Below, piece by piece: positions 25,666-33,488 of a stretch of 64,000 nucleotides of DNA; the stretch's first letter is position 1; each line of letters opens with the position of its first letter. This stretch comes from an uncultured Acetatifactor sp. (lineage in GTDB: Bacteria > Bacillota > Clostridia > Lachnospirales > Lachnospiraceae), in the NCBI GenBank assembly GCA_910578815.1, contig CAJTSE010000002.1, positions 209,683 to 273,682 on the forward strand, given 5' to 3'. The translations under genes and the position numbers were made by a program. The notes under the pieces are model-generated. The model made no database searches. It saw only the letters and a list, made by a program, of their open reading frames with translations, and was not told the DNA's origin.

Positions 25666-25750
25666 GCAAAATCACATCCGTTCAGCCATATCCGTTTTCT
25701 ATTGTATGACCGGGATATACATTTTAAATAATAATTTACATAGTTGCCGA

Positions 25751-27412
25751 CTATTTAGTACTATAATACATTTTTACTTCATAGGGGCGCAGCATTTCCG
25801 GGCTGTGCTCTTTTTCATTGTCCGAATAATTGGACAGCAAAAGCTTCATTCCCTGCTGCTTCCCGGCATCGCGGACCTCACGGCATTCCGCCGGCCATTC
25901 CGGACGATCTCCGAAAAAGTTACAGACTACCAATAGCCTTTCCGTCTCGTTTTCCCTGATATAGGCAAATATCTGCGGATGCTCTCTGCAAAGCAGCGTA
26001 AACCTGCCGTCTGCAAAAACAGAGTACCTTTTTCTGAACTCAATCAGCTGTCTGTAAAAACTCCAGACGGAAGTTTCCCGTGTCATCTGTTCCGCCGCAT
26101 TGATCTCCCGATAGTTGGGATTTACCTTAATCCAGGGCGTTCCCCCTGTAAAGCCTGCGTTCTCACTGTCGTCCCACTGCATGGGCGTGCGGGCATTGTC
26201 ACGGCTCTTTGCATAGATACTCTCCATCACGGATTCCTGTGAATATCCGGCTTCCAGCCTCTCCCTGTACAAATTAACGGTCTCAATATCCCGGTAATCC
26301 TCCGGCGCAAAACGCACATTTGTCATTCCCAACTCTTCCCCCTGATAGATAAAGGGCGTGCCCTGCATTCCATGCAGAAGAAGCGCCAGCATCTTTGCGC
26401 TTTCCTCCCGATAAATCCCGTCGTTTCCCCAGCGGGATACAATCCGCGGCAGATCATGATTATTCCAGAAGAGACTGTTCCAACCGCACCCGTAAAGCTC
26501 CGTCTGCCATTTCTCCATGACCTCCTTCAGCTTTAAAAAGGGCAGGGGCGCCAGATCCCACTTTTCCTTTCCTGGAATCTGGTCCAGACAGATATGCTCA
26601 AACTGGAAGACCATGGAGAACTCACTGCCGTCCGGGGCGCTGTACAGCTTTGCCCGTTCCACATCCGCCCCCCAGGCCTCTCCCACCGTAAGATAATGCC
26701 CCCGCTGAAAGGTCTCCCGGCTTAACTCCCGGATGTATTCATGGAGTCTGGGGCCGTTGCAGGTCACTTTCAGCTCCGGATCCTTAGCTATCTGATCAAT
26801 CACATCCAGCCGAAAGCCTGCCACCCCCTGATCCAGCCACCAGTTGATCATGTCATAAATCTCTCTGCGCACTTTAGGGTTTTCCCAGTTTAAGTCCGGC
26901 TGCTTCACGGAAAACTGATGAAAATAGTACTGCCCCAGCTCCGGCACCCACTGCCACGCAGGGCCTCCGAAGACCGAGCGCATATCGTTGGGATACTCAC
27001 CTTCCACGCCGTCCCGCCAGACATAATAATCATGATATGGATTCTCCCTGCTCTTCACCGCCTCTTGAAACCACCTGTGTTCGTCCGAGCTGTGGTTTAA
27101 TACCAGATCCATGAGAATGCCGATCCCATGCTTTTCCGCCTCCGCAAACAGTTCCTTCATGTCCTCCAGAGTTCCAAACATGGGATCAATATCCTGATAA
27201 TCGGAAATGTCATAGCCGTTATCATCCTGTGGCGACCTGCAGACCGGGGAAAGCCAGATACAGTCGATCCCCAGCTTTTCCAGATAAGGCAGCCTGCCAA
27301 TCAGCCCCTGTATATCCCCGATGCCGTCGCCGTTGCTGTCCTGAAAGCTGCGGGGGTAAACCTGATAGATCACCGCCCTTTTCCACCAATCCTTTTCCCG
27401 TGTGTTTAACAT
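25751..27412 (-). CDS. Oligo-1,6-glucosidase / alpha-glucosidase (GH13)
   Basis: A 553-residue cytosolic GH13_31-type enzyme starting WWKRAVIYQVYPRSFQDSNGDGIGDI. The nucleophile Asp is in GFRLDVIDQIAK near residue 200, the acid/base Glu in LTVGEAWG near 247, and the transition-state Asp in NHDLPRIVSRWG near 320. It cleaves alpha-1,6 (and perhaps alpha-1,4) glucosidic ends of isomaltose or dextrins; trehalose-6-phosphate hydrolase is the main alternative in this subfamily. The start follows AAAGGAG. It lies 63 bp after the methyltransferase gene on the same strand but is functionally tied to the LacI/debranching pair. Confidence 0.9.
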   Translation of the reverse strand: MLNTREKDWWKRAVIYQVYPRSFQDSNGDGIGDIQGLIGRLPYLEKLGIDCIWLSPVCRSPQDDNGYDISDYQDIDPMFGTLEDMKELFAEAEKHGIGILMDLVLNHSSDEHRWFQEAVKSRENPYHDYYVWRDGVEGEYPNDMRSVFGGPAWQWVPELGQYYFHQFSVKQPDLNWENPKVRREIYDMINWWLDQGVAGFRLDVIDQIAKDPELKVTCNGPRLHEYIRELSRETFQRGHYLTVGEAWGADVERAKLYSAPDGSEFSMVFQFEHICLDQIPGKEKWDLAPLPFLKLKEVMEKWQTELYGCGWNSLFWNNHDLPRIVSRWGNDGIYREESAKMLALLLHGMQGTPFIYQGEELGMTNVRFAPEDYRDIETVNLYRERLEAGYSQESVMESIYAKSRDNARTPMQWDDSENAGFTGGTPWIKVNPNYREINAAEQMTRETSVWSFYRQLIEFRKRYSVFADGRFTLLCREHPQIFAYIRENETERLLVVCNFFGDRPEWPAECREVRDAGKQQGMKLLLSNYSDNEKEHSPEMLRPYEVKMYYSTK

Positions 27413-27475
27413 GTTATTGCTCCTTTATACTTTTGCTGCAACATATTTTTTACAAATTCTTCTCTGATTTTCAAT

Positions 27476-28450
27476 TTACTCACCTCGTATATTCTTTGAT
27501 TTTGCATTTGTTTTTCTGATCTTGATTTTTTGGAGGCATCTTCCGTTTCGTTCCTGTGCAATTCCCGTACGCCGCAAGCCAATCTCATAATACTCTTCAT
27601 TTAAATCTATCCCTACGCATATCCGCCCCAGGCGGGTGCCTACGGCAGATGTTGTAAATGACCCGGAAAACGGATCCAGAATCACGTCCCCCGGATTTGA
27701 GGATGCTCTCACAATTCTCTCCATAAGCGCCTCCGGCTTTTGCGTAGGATGATTCTCATATTCGTCCATCTTGAATCTAACCCTGCTGAAGTCCCACACA
27801 TTTCCCGGCACTTTTTGAGTACCGTATAATTGAGGAGGATTTTTTCGATAATCAATCAGCTTTCTCCGCGCGCCTGTTTTTGCCTCGACAAAAATATCAT
27901 CTGCATTAAAAGTATATCTTGCATTTCTTTTTTTATTTATCATCAGGATCGGCTCATAGAGGGAACCATATATTTTTTTGGACTGCACTCCCGAACTGTC
28001 ATATGCCCAGATGATTCTGCAAAGAACATTATATTTTTCGGATACATACACATCCAGATACGGCATATGCTGTGTTGCTGTCATAAAATACATTGTTCCT
28101 GTATCGGAAAGAACCCTCATACATTCATTAATCCATGTCTTACACCACTCAATATAATCTTGTACACTTTTCCATTTATCAATGTTATTTCCAAATTTTT
28201 TCCCGATATTATAAGGCGCATCCGCAAAAATCAGCTGAACAGACTTGTCTCTCATTTTCTTTAAAACGGAAAGACTATCCCCCAGAACAGCCATAGAATT
28301 ATTGTTGTGTTGATATTCTTCAACGATAGGCGCAGCAAACAGATCATTAAAATCAAATACTGTTTCCGAAAATCTGCTTTCTGCTGTCTCCTGCGCAAAT
28401 GTCTCTTCCTCAAGGGCTAATGCAATTTGTCTGCAATTTTCCATCTCCAT
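27476..28450 (-). CDS. yhdJ: YhdJ-like DNA adenine-N6 methyltransferase (orphan)
   Basis: A 324-residue beta-class N6/N4 DNA methyltransferase. The catalytic motif IV reads DAPYNIGK at residues 77-84 (DPPY is usual), followed by the YhdJ-like blocks AYDSSGVQSKKIYGSLYEP, VEAKTGARRKLIDYRKNPP, VPGNVWDF, and ENHPTQKPEALMERI, then the SAM-binding DPFSGSFTT near residue 257. From memory the block order and sequence match Escherichia coli YhdJ closely, which methylates ATGCAT. No restriction gene is adjacent, so it is probably a solitary methyltransferase. About 50 extra N-terminal residues precede the core. It is more AT-rich than its flanks. Confidence 0.88.
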   Translation of the reverse strand: MEMENCRQIALALEEETFAQETAESRFSETVFDFNDLFAAPIVEEYQHNNNSMAVLGDSLSVLKKMRDKSVQLIFADAPYNIGKKFGNNIDKWKSVQDYIEWCKTWINECMRVLSDTGTMYFMTATQHMPYLDVYVSEKYNVLCRIIWAYDSSGVQSKKIYGSLYEPILMINKKRNARYTFNADDIFVEAKTGARRKLIDYRKNPPQLYGTQKVPGNVWDFSRVRFKMDEYENHPTQKPEALMERIVRASSNPGDVILDPFSGSFTTSAVGTRLGRICVGIDLNEEYYEIGLRRTGIAQERNGRCLQKIKIRKTNAKSKNIRGE

Positions 28451-28493
28451 ACCTCAAAACATTTCCCTGCTGTAAAAATATTATCTGCTTCCT

Positions 28494-28522
28494 ATTTTAC
28501 AATAATTATCTTCATATGGAAA
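28494..28522 (-). promoter_or_regulatory. Promoter of the methyltransferase gene
   Basis: On the minus strand TTTCCA (28522-28517), 17 bp, and TAAAAT (28499-28494) preceded by TTG. It lies 44 bp before the start codon, where GAGGT is the ribosome site. Confidence 0.55.
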
Positions 28523-28660
28523 CGGGATTTTTATCTTTTTCAATATCAGCGGAAATAAATCGTACTCCGGTGATACGCTCCGGAAATAATATTGCTTCTG
28601 TGATTTGCGTATGATACAATCAATTTGATCCTTCAGCAATTCATTTTCCTGCCGCCCCAA

Positions 28661-28716
28661 CCCGGACAAATTTGTGCAAGCCCGGACAGGACTTTTACCG
28701 TGCCGCCGGATATAAT
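28661..28716 (+). promoter_or_regulatory. AraC gene upstream region: direct repeats and -10
   Basis: CCCGGACA occurs at 28661-28668 and 28681-28688, exactly 20 bp apart, followed by a TATAAT at 28711-28716 with no good -35. A direct repeat ahead of a weak promoter is typical of activator binding by AraC proteins. Confidence 0.45.
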
Positions 28717-28743
28717 GATCTCACACAGGGAGGATACGGATCA

Positions 28744-29655
28744 ATGTCGCTGCATCTGATACAACAGGCAATTAACTACATGGAAGCACATCTCTTTGAA
28801 GACATCGGTTATTTGGATGTTGCCAAAAGCGTGCATATGTCCGGTTACAATTTTCACCGGACCTTCAGCTTTGTTACGGGAATGAGCGCTAACGAATATA
28901 TCCGGAAACGGCGTCTGACTCTGGCGGCCCAGGAGCTGCAGTCAACCGGTCTGTCGGTGATTGATGCCGCCTATAAGTACGGCTATGAGTCTCCTGAAAG
29001 CTTTTCCAAAGCATTTTCCCGTTTCCACGGCTCAACTCCAAAGCAGGCCAGACAAAAAGGTGCAAGGCTGCATTTATTCAATCCCCTTGTGATCAAAATT
29101 ATAATGGAAGGCGGTAGTATTATGGATTACAGAATGGAACATCAGGGAGAACAGCAGTTTCTAGCATTGGTGAGGGCTTTTCCCAATGAGATCATCAATG
29201 ATGACGATGACCACAGCATTCCCGATTTCTGGGATGAATGCTGGAGTAAAAATCTAATCGAGCCCATGAAGCAGCTGCGCAGGGAAGGAAAAAGAGATTT
29301 GTACGGCCTATGCAGCCCCACAAAAGACGGCGCAGCCCATTTTGATTACGGAATCGGTATTTTACTGGACGAGGATACCGATACTTCAACACTGGAGCAG
29401 TTTACGGAAAAAGGGTATTCCATCTGGAAGACAAACCCTGCGGACTATGCCGTATTTCAATGCTTCGGACCTGACGGAGACTGTCTGGGCGAAACCTGGA
29501 GCCGATTTTTCAAAGAGTTTTCTCCCCAGACCGGTTATGTACAGACAGAAGAATCGGATTATGAGATCTACTTTGAAAAGGGAGAGCCAGGGGTGTTCTG
29601 CGAGCTGTGGGTTCCCGTCGAGCGGAGGGATATGTCACAAAGCACTAAAGAATAG
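28744..29655 (+). CDS. AraC family regulator with GyrI-like effector domain
   Basis: A 303-residue protein. Residues 1-105 form the two AraC helix-turn-helix motifs (YLDVAKSVHMSGYNFHRTFSFVTG and SVIDAAYKYGYESPESFSKAFSRFHGSTP). Residues about 130-300 look like a GyrI/AraC_E_bind domain, which binds small hydrophobic or amphipathic compounds in Rob/SoxS-like regulators. I chose the ATG at 28744, which follows AGGGAGG. The N-terminal HTH with C-terminal sensor order matches this subfamily. It is 95 bp upstream of a HAD gene on the same strand. Confidence 0.9.
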   Translation: MSLHLIQQAINYMEAHLFEDIGYLDVAKSVHMSGYNFHRTFSFVTGMSANEYIRKRRLTLAAQELQSTGLSVIDAAYKYGYESPESFSKAFSRFHGSTPKQARQKGARLHLFNPLVIKIIMEGGSIMDYRMEHQGEQQFLALVRAFPNEIINDDDDHSIPDFWDECWSKNLIEPMKQLRREGKRDLYGLCSPTKDGAAHFDYGIGILLDEDTDTSTLEQFTEKGYSIWKTNPADYAVFQCFGPDGDCLGETWSRFFKEFSPQTGYVQTEESDYEIYFEKGEPGVFCELWVPVERRDMSQSTKE

Positions 29656-29734
29656 GCGCTGCTCACAGACATATAATCACGGCTGCTTTTTTCAACCTGC
29701 GAAATGAACGAATACATCAGTAAGGAGTTACGGA

Positions 29735-29753
29735 CGGAATGAGAGGAAACATG
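29735..29753 (+). repeat. Start-site cassette matching element A's end
   Basis: CGGAATGAGAGGAAACATG here nearly equals the terminal cassette of element A (GCGGAATGAGAGGAAATATG), but the hairpin part of the element is missing upstream. It provides the ribosome site and start of the HAD gene. Confidence 0.5.
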
Positions 29754-30485
29754 TACGACAATTATATCTTCGACTTATACGGCACATTGGTTGACATACA
29801 CACCAATGAAAGCAAGGCCTCCCTCTGGAAATATATGGCAGGCTATATGGCTCTGCAGGGCGCTTCCTACACCGGTCCGGAGCTTCGCAAACGCTATAGG
29901 GCGCTGATCGGCGCTCAGCGTCTGGAGCGGCATGAAAAGTACGTGACACAGTTCCCCCGCCTGTCGCCGGATGAGATCGAGGTGGATTTGTCCCAAGTTT
30001 TTTCCGGACTGTACAGCGAAAAAGGAATAACCTCAACCCCTCAAATGCTTGCAGACTGGGCCTTAATGTATCGCACTCTTTCTTTGCAGCATCTCCGCCT
30101 CTTTGAAGGAGCGGAGGCGCTGCTGAGTGAACTGCGGCATCTGGGAAAAAGAGTTTATCTCCTCTCCAATGCCCAGCGCCTGTTCACGGAACCCGAACTG
30201 CGCCATCTGGGAATTTACGATCTGTTTGATGATGTGCTGATTTCCTCGGACATCGGTTTCATGAAGCCCTCACCGCGATTTTACGGCGCATTGTTAAAGA
30301 AGCATAAACTTGCCCCAAAAGCTTCCGTGATGGTCGGAAATGACTGGCAGGCCGACGCCTGGGGCGCTTACAACTGCGGTCTTGCCAGTATGTATGTTCA
30401 TACTGCTCAGTCCCCTGAGGTCACCGGCCAGCTTCCTCCGGACTGCAGACACCTGCAGACAATTTCGGATGTGCTTTCGCCCTAA
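29751..30485 (+). CDS. HAD family hydrolase
   Basis: A 244-residue HAD superfamily phosphatase. Motif I is FDLYGTLVDI with Tyr in place of the usual second Asp (D-x-Y-x-T), seen in haloacid dehalogenase-like members. Motif II is LLSNAQ, and motifs III/IV are FMKPSPRFYGALL and MVGNDWQAD. The Asp-to-Tyr change at the second nucleophile-loop position suggests either dehalogenase-type chemistry or altered phosphatase activity. Start at 29751 follows AGAGGAAAC; an in-frame ATG at 29739 is possible. Confidence 0.88.
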   Translation: MYDNYIFDLYGTLVDIHTNESKASLWKYMAGYMALQGASYTGPELRKRYRALIGAQRLERHEKYVTQFPRLSPDEIEVDLSQVFSGLYSEKGITSTPQMLADWALMYRTLSLQHLRLFEGAEALLSELRHLGKRVYLLSNAQRLFTEPELRHLGIYDLFDDVLISSDIGFMKPSPRFYGALLKKHKLAPKASVMVGNDWQADAWGAYNCGLASMYVHTAQSPEVTGQLPPDCRHLQTISDVLSP

Positions 30486-30569
30486 CTCCTATGATTCTGC
30501 TTCGCGGAATCTCACAATCCCAAGTCGAATTAATTCGCCTGTGAAAGTGCCTGTTTTTGACGTTTTTCG

Positions 30570-30634
30570 GCGTGAGACATGGCGTTTCTCTGCTTGCAGC
30601 TTTTGCTGCAAGCAGCTGGAAACTCTTCTCACGC
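30570..30634. terminator. Large hairpin between convergent genes
   Basis: TGCTTGCAGC (30591-30600) and GCTGCAAGCA (30605-30614) form a perfect 10-bp stem with a TTTT loop, nested inside GCGTGAGA (30570-30577) / TCTCACGC (30627-30634). It overlaps the stop of the minus-strand gene and is 85 bp after the HAD stop. It probably ends transcription from both sides. Confidence 0.55.
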
Positions 30635-30877
30635 TAACCCAAGCCAGTTCTTCAGCGGGTTGACTTCCTTCGCCCGTTTTAGAATATCGTCCCTGTTTTC
30701 CCTCACATAGTGAAACAGCTTTGTGATCTCATCTTCACTAAAGCCCTTTCTCTTGTCCAGGACTCCGTCCGGCACGATAAATTCCGCATATTCTTCTCCC
30801 CGCATAAAGCTGACGCGGGCAAATTTCCGCCCTTCCTTAGTCAGTATGCCGGAAATAAAGGTTTCCATATCTTCCAC
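30629..30877 (-). CDS. Small conserved-looking protein of unknown function
   Basis: An 82-residue protein (GTG start at 30877, GAGGG 8 bp upstream; ATG at 30868 is possible). It has mixed strand and helix character: METFISGILTKEGRKFARVSF, EYAEFIVPDGVL, then two charged helices. The C-terminus is PLKNWLGLA. I do not recognise a family. It is single, facing away from the metS-like island. Confidence 0.65.
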   Translation of the reverse strand: MEDMETFISGILTKEGRKFARVSFMRGEEYAEFIVPDGVLDKRKGFSEDEITKLFHYVRENRDDILKRAKEVNPLKNWLGLA

Positions 30878-30971
30878 GCAGCACGCCCTCCCCTTTTCTT
30901 TTTATTATAACGGATTCCGCATCCGTTTTCCACTCCCTGCGGCTGACAAAAAAAGAAAATCAATATTTCTA

Positions 30972-31000
30972 TTGACAACTAAAATGAATACTGCTAAAAT
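30972..31000 (+). promoter_or_regulatory. Promoter of the leader peptide / MetRS-like gene
   Basis: TTGACA (30972-30977), a 17-bp spacer ending TGC, and TAAAAT (30995-31000). This is one of the best promoters in the window and stands 27 bp before the leader ATG. Confidence 0.85.
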
Positions 31001-31027
31001 TACACAAAATATAGGAAGGGTAAGCCC

Positions 31028-31135
31028 ATGAATAATTATTCAATTACTATGAACAAAATGAACCAGCAACAGCAGCTCATTGTCAAGGTTGACAACAACA
31101 AAATTGACAACGGGCTTTTTGGTCTGTGTTCATAA
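31028..31135 (+). CDS. 35-residue leader peptide before MetRS-like gene
   Basis: ATG at 31028 follows AGGAAGGG. The peptide starts MNNYSITMNKMNQQQQ and ends NGLFGLCS, with Met codons at positions 1, 8 and 11. Its stop codon falls in a small hairpin (AACAGG...CCTGGTT, about 31132-31155), and a strong terminator follows 30 bp later, still before the synthetase gene. TTGTCAA (31080-31086) can pair with either TTGACAA at 31089-31095 or the one at 31104-31110, which offers alternative folds. The layout is that of a translated attenuator; the regulatory role is inferred. Confidence 0.6.
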   Translation: MNNYSITMNKMNQQQQLIVKVDNNKIDNGLFGLCS

Positions 31136-31164
31136 CAGGGAGCTTATCCTGGTTAAACTGAACG

Positions 31165-31208
31165 AAACGGTCGAAAGCTTGATACGGGCTTTCGACCGTT
31201 TTTATTTT
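31165..31208 (+). terminator. Strong terminator between leader peptide and MetRS-like gene
   Basis: A perfect 14-bp stem, AAACGGTCGAAAGC (31165-31178) / GCTTTCGACCGTTT (31188-31201), is followed by TTATTTT. No second promoter of similar quality is seen before the synthetase gene, so its expression would need read-through or antitermination. Confidence 0.9.
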
Positions 31209-31333
31209 CACCTATCAATCGGTGTCTACAGGGAATTCGGATGAGGTATACTATGCCGGAGCAGTCAGAGCTTCTCCTGCAAAATGGGAAGCAGGTGCGG
31301 CATAAAATAAACAGCAGAAAGGAACAAAATGAT

Positions 31334-33331
31334 ATGATATGTAAGCGGCTAACTTCAAATGGGCGCCCAACATTTCCCAAGAAGGCAATTATTACGGCAG
31401 GTATGCCTTATGGAAATAAAAATTTACACTTTGGGCATGTAGGCGGTATGTTTATTCATGCAGATATTTTTGCGCGGTTTTTAAGAGATCGCATTGGAAA
31501 AGACAATGTTATCTTTCTTTCGGGAACAGATTGTTATGGTTCTCCTATTGTGGAAAGCTACCGCAGGCTGCAGGAGGAAACAGGGTATGAAGGTACTTTA
31601 GAAGATTATGTACGTATGAACCATGAGAATCAAAAGAAAACCCTGAAAAATTTTGGTATTAGTTTAGATTTCTTTGGAGCATCGGCTCTGGGAGAAGCAG
31701 GTTTGATTCACAAACAGGTATCAGCAAAGGTGTTTCACACTTTATACAAAAACGGATATATTAAAAAAATGTCCATGCCGCAGTTTTATGACGAAGAAAA
31801 AAAGATGTTTTTAAACGGAAGACAAGTAACAGGAAAATGTCCTATACCAGGCTGCACATCGGAAAAAGCATATGCCGATGAGTGTTCCTTAGGGCATCAG
31901 TTTCTGCCTTCGGAGCTGATAGATCCCGTCAGCCTCCTGTCAAATAAAAAACCTGTACTCAAAGATGTGGAAAACTGGTATTTTGATTTAGAATATTGTA
32001 TTCATGCAGTAAAAGAATATAATGACTTCTTACGAAAAAATACAAATACGCGTAAGTATCAGTTAGAAACCGTAGAAGAATTTTTGAAAAAGCCCTTACT
32101 ATATGTACCCAAAAAGTATATTGGCGACCTGGCAGAATTGGCTGCAAAGCTGCCCCCTCATAAATTAACCAATGAGGAAAAGAAACCGTCTGTGGTGTTT
32201 GAATTTGAAAATCTGGATGATCGTGACAAAGCTAAAAATATACTGGAAGCCGACAGCATTCATTATACTTCCGGAAAGACACTGGTTCCCTTTCGGCTGT
32301 CCGGTAATGTAGAATGGGGCGTACCGTTCCCGGAGTGTGAAGAATTAAAAGATCTCACCTTTTGGGTATGGCCGGAATCGCTATGGGCGCCGATTTCCTT
32401 TACTTATGCCTATTTGAAAGAAAGCAGAAAAGAAGCGGACTTATGCAGATGGTGGTATGATGAGGAATCTAAAGTTTATCAGTTTATTGGAGAAGATAAC
32501 ATTTATTTCTATTCTATCGCTCAGACAGGGCTATTTACAGGATTACAGGTTCCCAAAGGGGAAGTGCCGGATATGAAGACAGTTCACTTATCTCATATCA
32601 TCGCCAACAGACATTTATTGTATATGGATACAAAAGCCAGCAGCAGTTCCGAATGCAAGCCGCCAATGGCAGATGAATTGTTAAATTATTATACGAAGGA
32701 TCAGCTGCGAATCCATTTTATGAGCTTGGGGTTATCTTCCAAAAGTGTCAGCTTTAATCCGCAGGTATTTCAACAAGAGGAAAACAGGGTTGGTGTAGAT
32801 CCGGTTCTGAAAGACGGCAATTTAATAACCAATGTGTTTAACCGCCTGATCCGGAGCTGCTTCTATGCGATTCAAAATAATTGTGACGGAAAGATTCCGA
32901 AGGGCGACGTAAGCGAACAAATAAAAAATATGACTGAAAAAGCTGTTCTTGATTATGAACGTCATATGTATAACCATGAGTTTCATCGGGTCTCTTACGT
33001 TTTGGATGACTTTATCCGGGGCGTTAATAAGCACTGGGTAAACAATGTAAAGACTGCAGATGCCGCAAACAACACGGAATTCAGAAAACAGCTTGTCGTT
33101 GACTGTTTTTATGCCTGTAAGGTTATGGCAATACTAATCCATCCAATCGCACCGGAAGGATGTGAAATGTTTAGAGAATATCTAAATTTGGGCGAGGAAT
33201 TATGGGATTGGAGTAATATATTTGAGCCGGTTTCTTTTTATATTGCAGACATGGAAAGTCATAAATTGAAATATCTGGAGCCGAGGGTAGATTTCTTTAA
33301 AAAGCATGATCGTCAGCTGGTGGAACTGTAA
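31334..33331 (+). CDS. Divergent methionyl-tRNA synthetase-like protein
   Basis: A 665-residue class I synthetase. The HIGH motif is HFGH in MPYGNKNLHFGHVGG near residue 35. A zinc knuckle of the MetRS kind (CPIPGCTSEKAYADECSLGH, C-x4-C-x9-C-x3-H) is followed by ELIDPVSLLSNKKPVLKDVENWYFDL, which matches MetRS. The FLSGTDCYGSPI block replaces the usual GTDxHGTP, and the expected KMSKS loop reads KASSS near residue 437. The anticodon-binding helical domain follows. The gene is clearly more AT-rich than its neighbours, a sign of transfer. ATG at 31334 follows AAAGGA; ATGs at 31241 and 31253 are in frame. It may be an inhibitor-resistant second MetRS or a paralogue with another job. Confidence 0.8.
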   Translation: MICKRLTSNGRPTFPKKAIITAGMPYGNKNLHFGHVGGMFIHADIFARFLRDRIGKDNVIFLSGTDCYGSPIVESYRRLQEETGYEGTLEDYVRMNHENQKKTLKNFGISLDFFGASALGEAGLIHKQVSAKVFHTLYKNGYIKKMSMPQFYDEEKKMFLNGRQVTGKCPIPGCTSEKAYADECSLGHQFLPSELIDPVSLLSNKKPVLKDVENWYFDLEYCIHAVKEYNDFLRKNTNTRKYQLETVEEFLKKPLLYVPKKYIGDLAELAAKLPPHKLTNEEKKPSVVFEFENLDDRDKAKNILEADSIHYTSGKTLVPFRLSGNVEWGVPFPECEELKDLTFWVWPESLWAPISFTYAYLKESRKEADLCRWWYDEESKVYQFIGEDNIYFYSIAQTGLFTGLQVPKGEVPDMKTVHLSHIIANRHLLYMDTKASSSSECKPPMADELLNYYTKDQLRIHFMSLGLSSKSVSFNPQVFQQEENRVGVDPVLKDGNLITNVFNRLIRSCFYAIQNNCDGKIPKGDVSEQIKNMTEKAVLDYERHMYNHEFHRVSYVLDDFIRGVNKHWVNNVKTADAANNTEFRKQLVVDCFYACKVMAILIHPIAPEGCEMFREYLNLGEELWDWSNIFEPVSFYIADMESHKLKYLEPRVDFFKKHDRQLVEL

Positions 33332-33446
33332 TCAATAAAGAGCGGCCGGTTATCTCTTGTTTTCGTTTACCTGTTGTGGGAGCCTGAACTGTTACACCGC
33401 ATAAGATCATTTGCACAAGAATGTTTTCAGAAAAAAGAAAATATGC

Positions 33447-33452
33447 TATAAT
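33447..33452 (+). promoter_or_regulatory. Extended -10 of the yesN-like gene
   Basis: TGC-TATAAT (33447-33452), with only a weak TTTTCA 17 bp upstream. It lies 36 bp before the start codon; AGGAGAAAG is the ribosome site. Confidence 0.55.
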
Positions 33453-33488
33453 ATTATTATAGTGCCATAGGCATACAGGAGAAAGATA

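Noticed and set aside
28481..28669. 62-codon minus-strand ORF upstream of the methyltransferase
   Set aside because: It needs a TTG start with no ribosome site, covers the promoter of the methyltransferase, and matches nothing I know. It could be a gene remnant but cannot be supported.
31001..31240. T-box riboswitch before the MetRS-like gene
   Set aside because: A terminator is present, but I see no T-box sequence (GGGTGGNACCGCG-like) and the leader is too short for the specifier stem; a translated ORF fills it instead.
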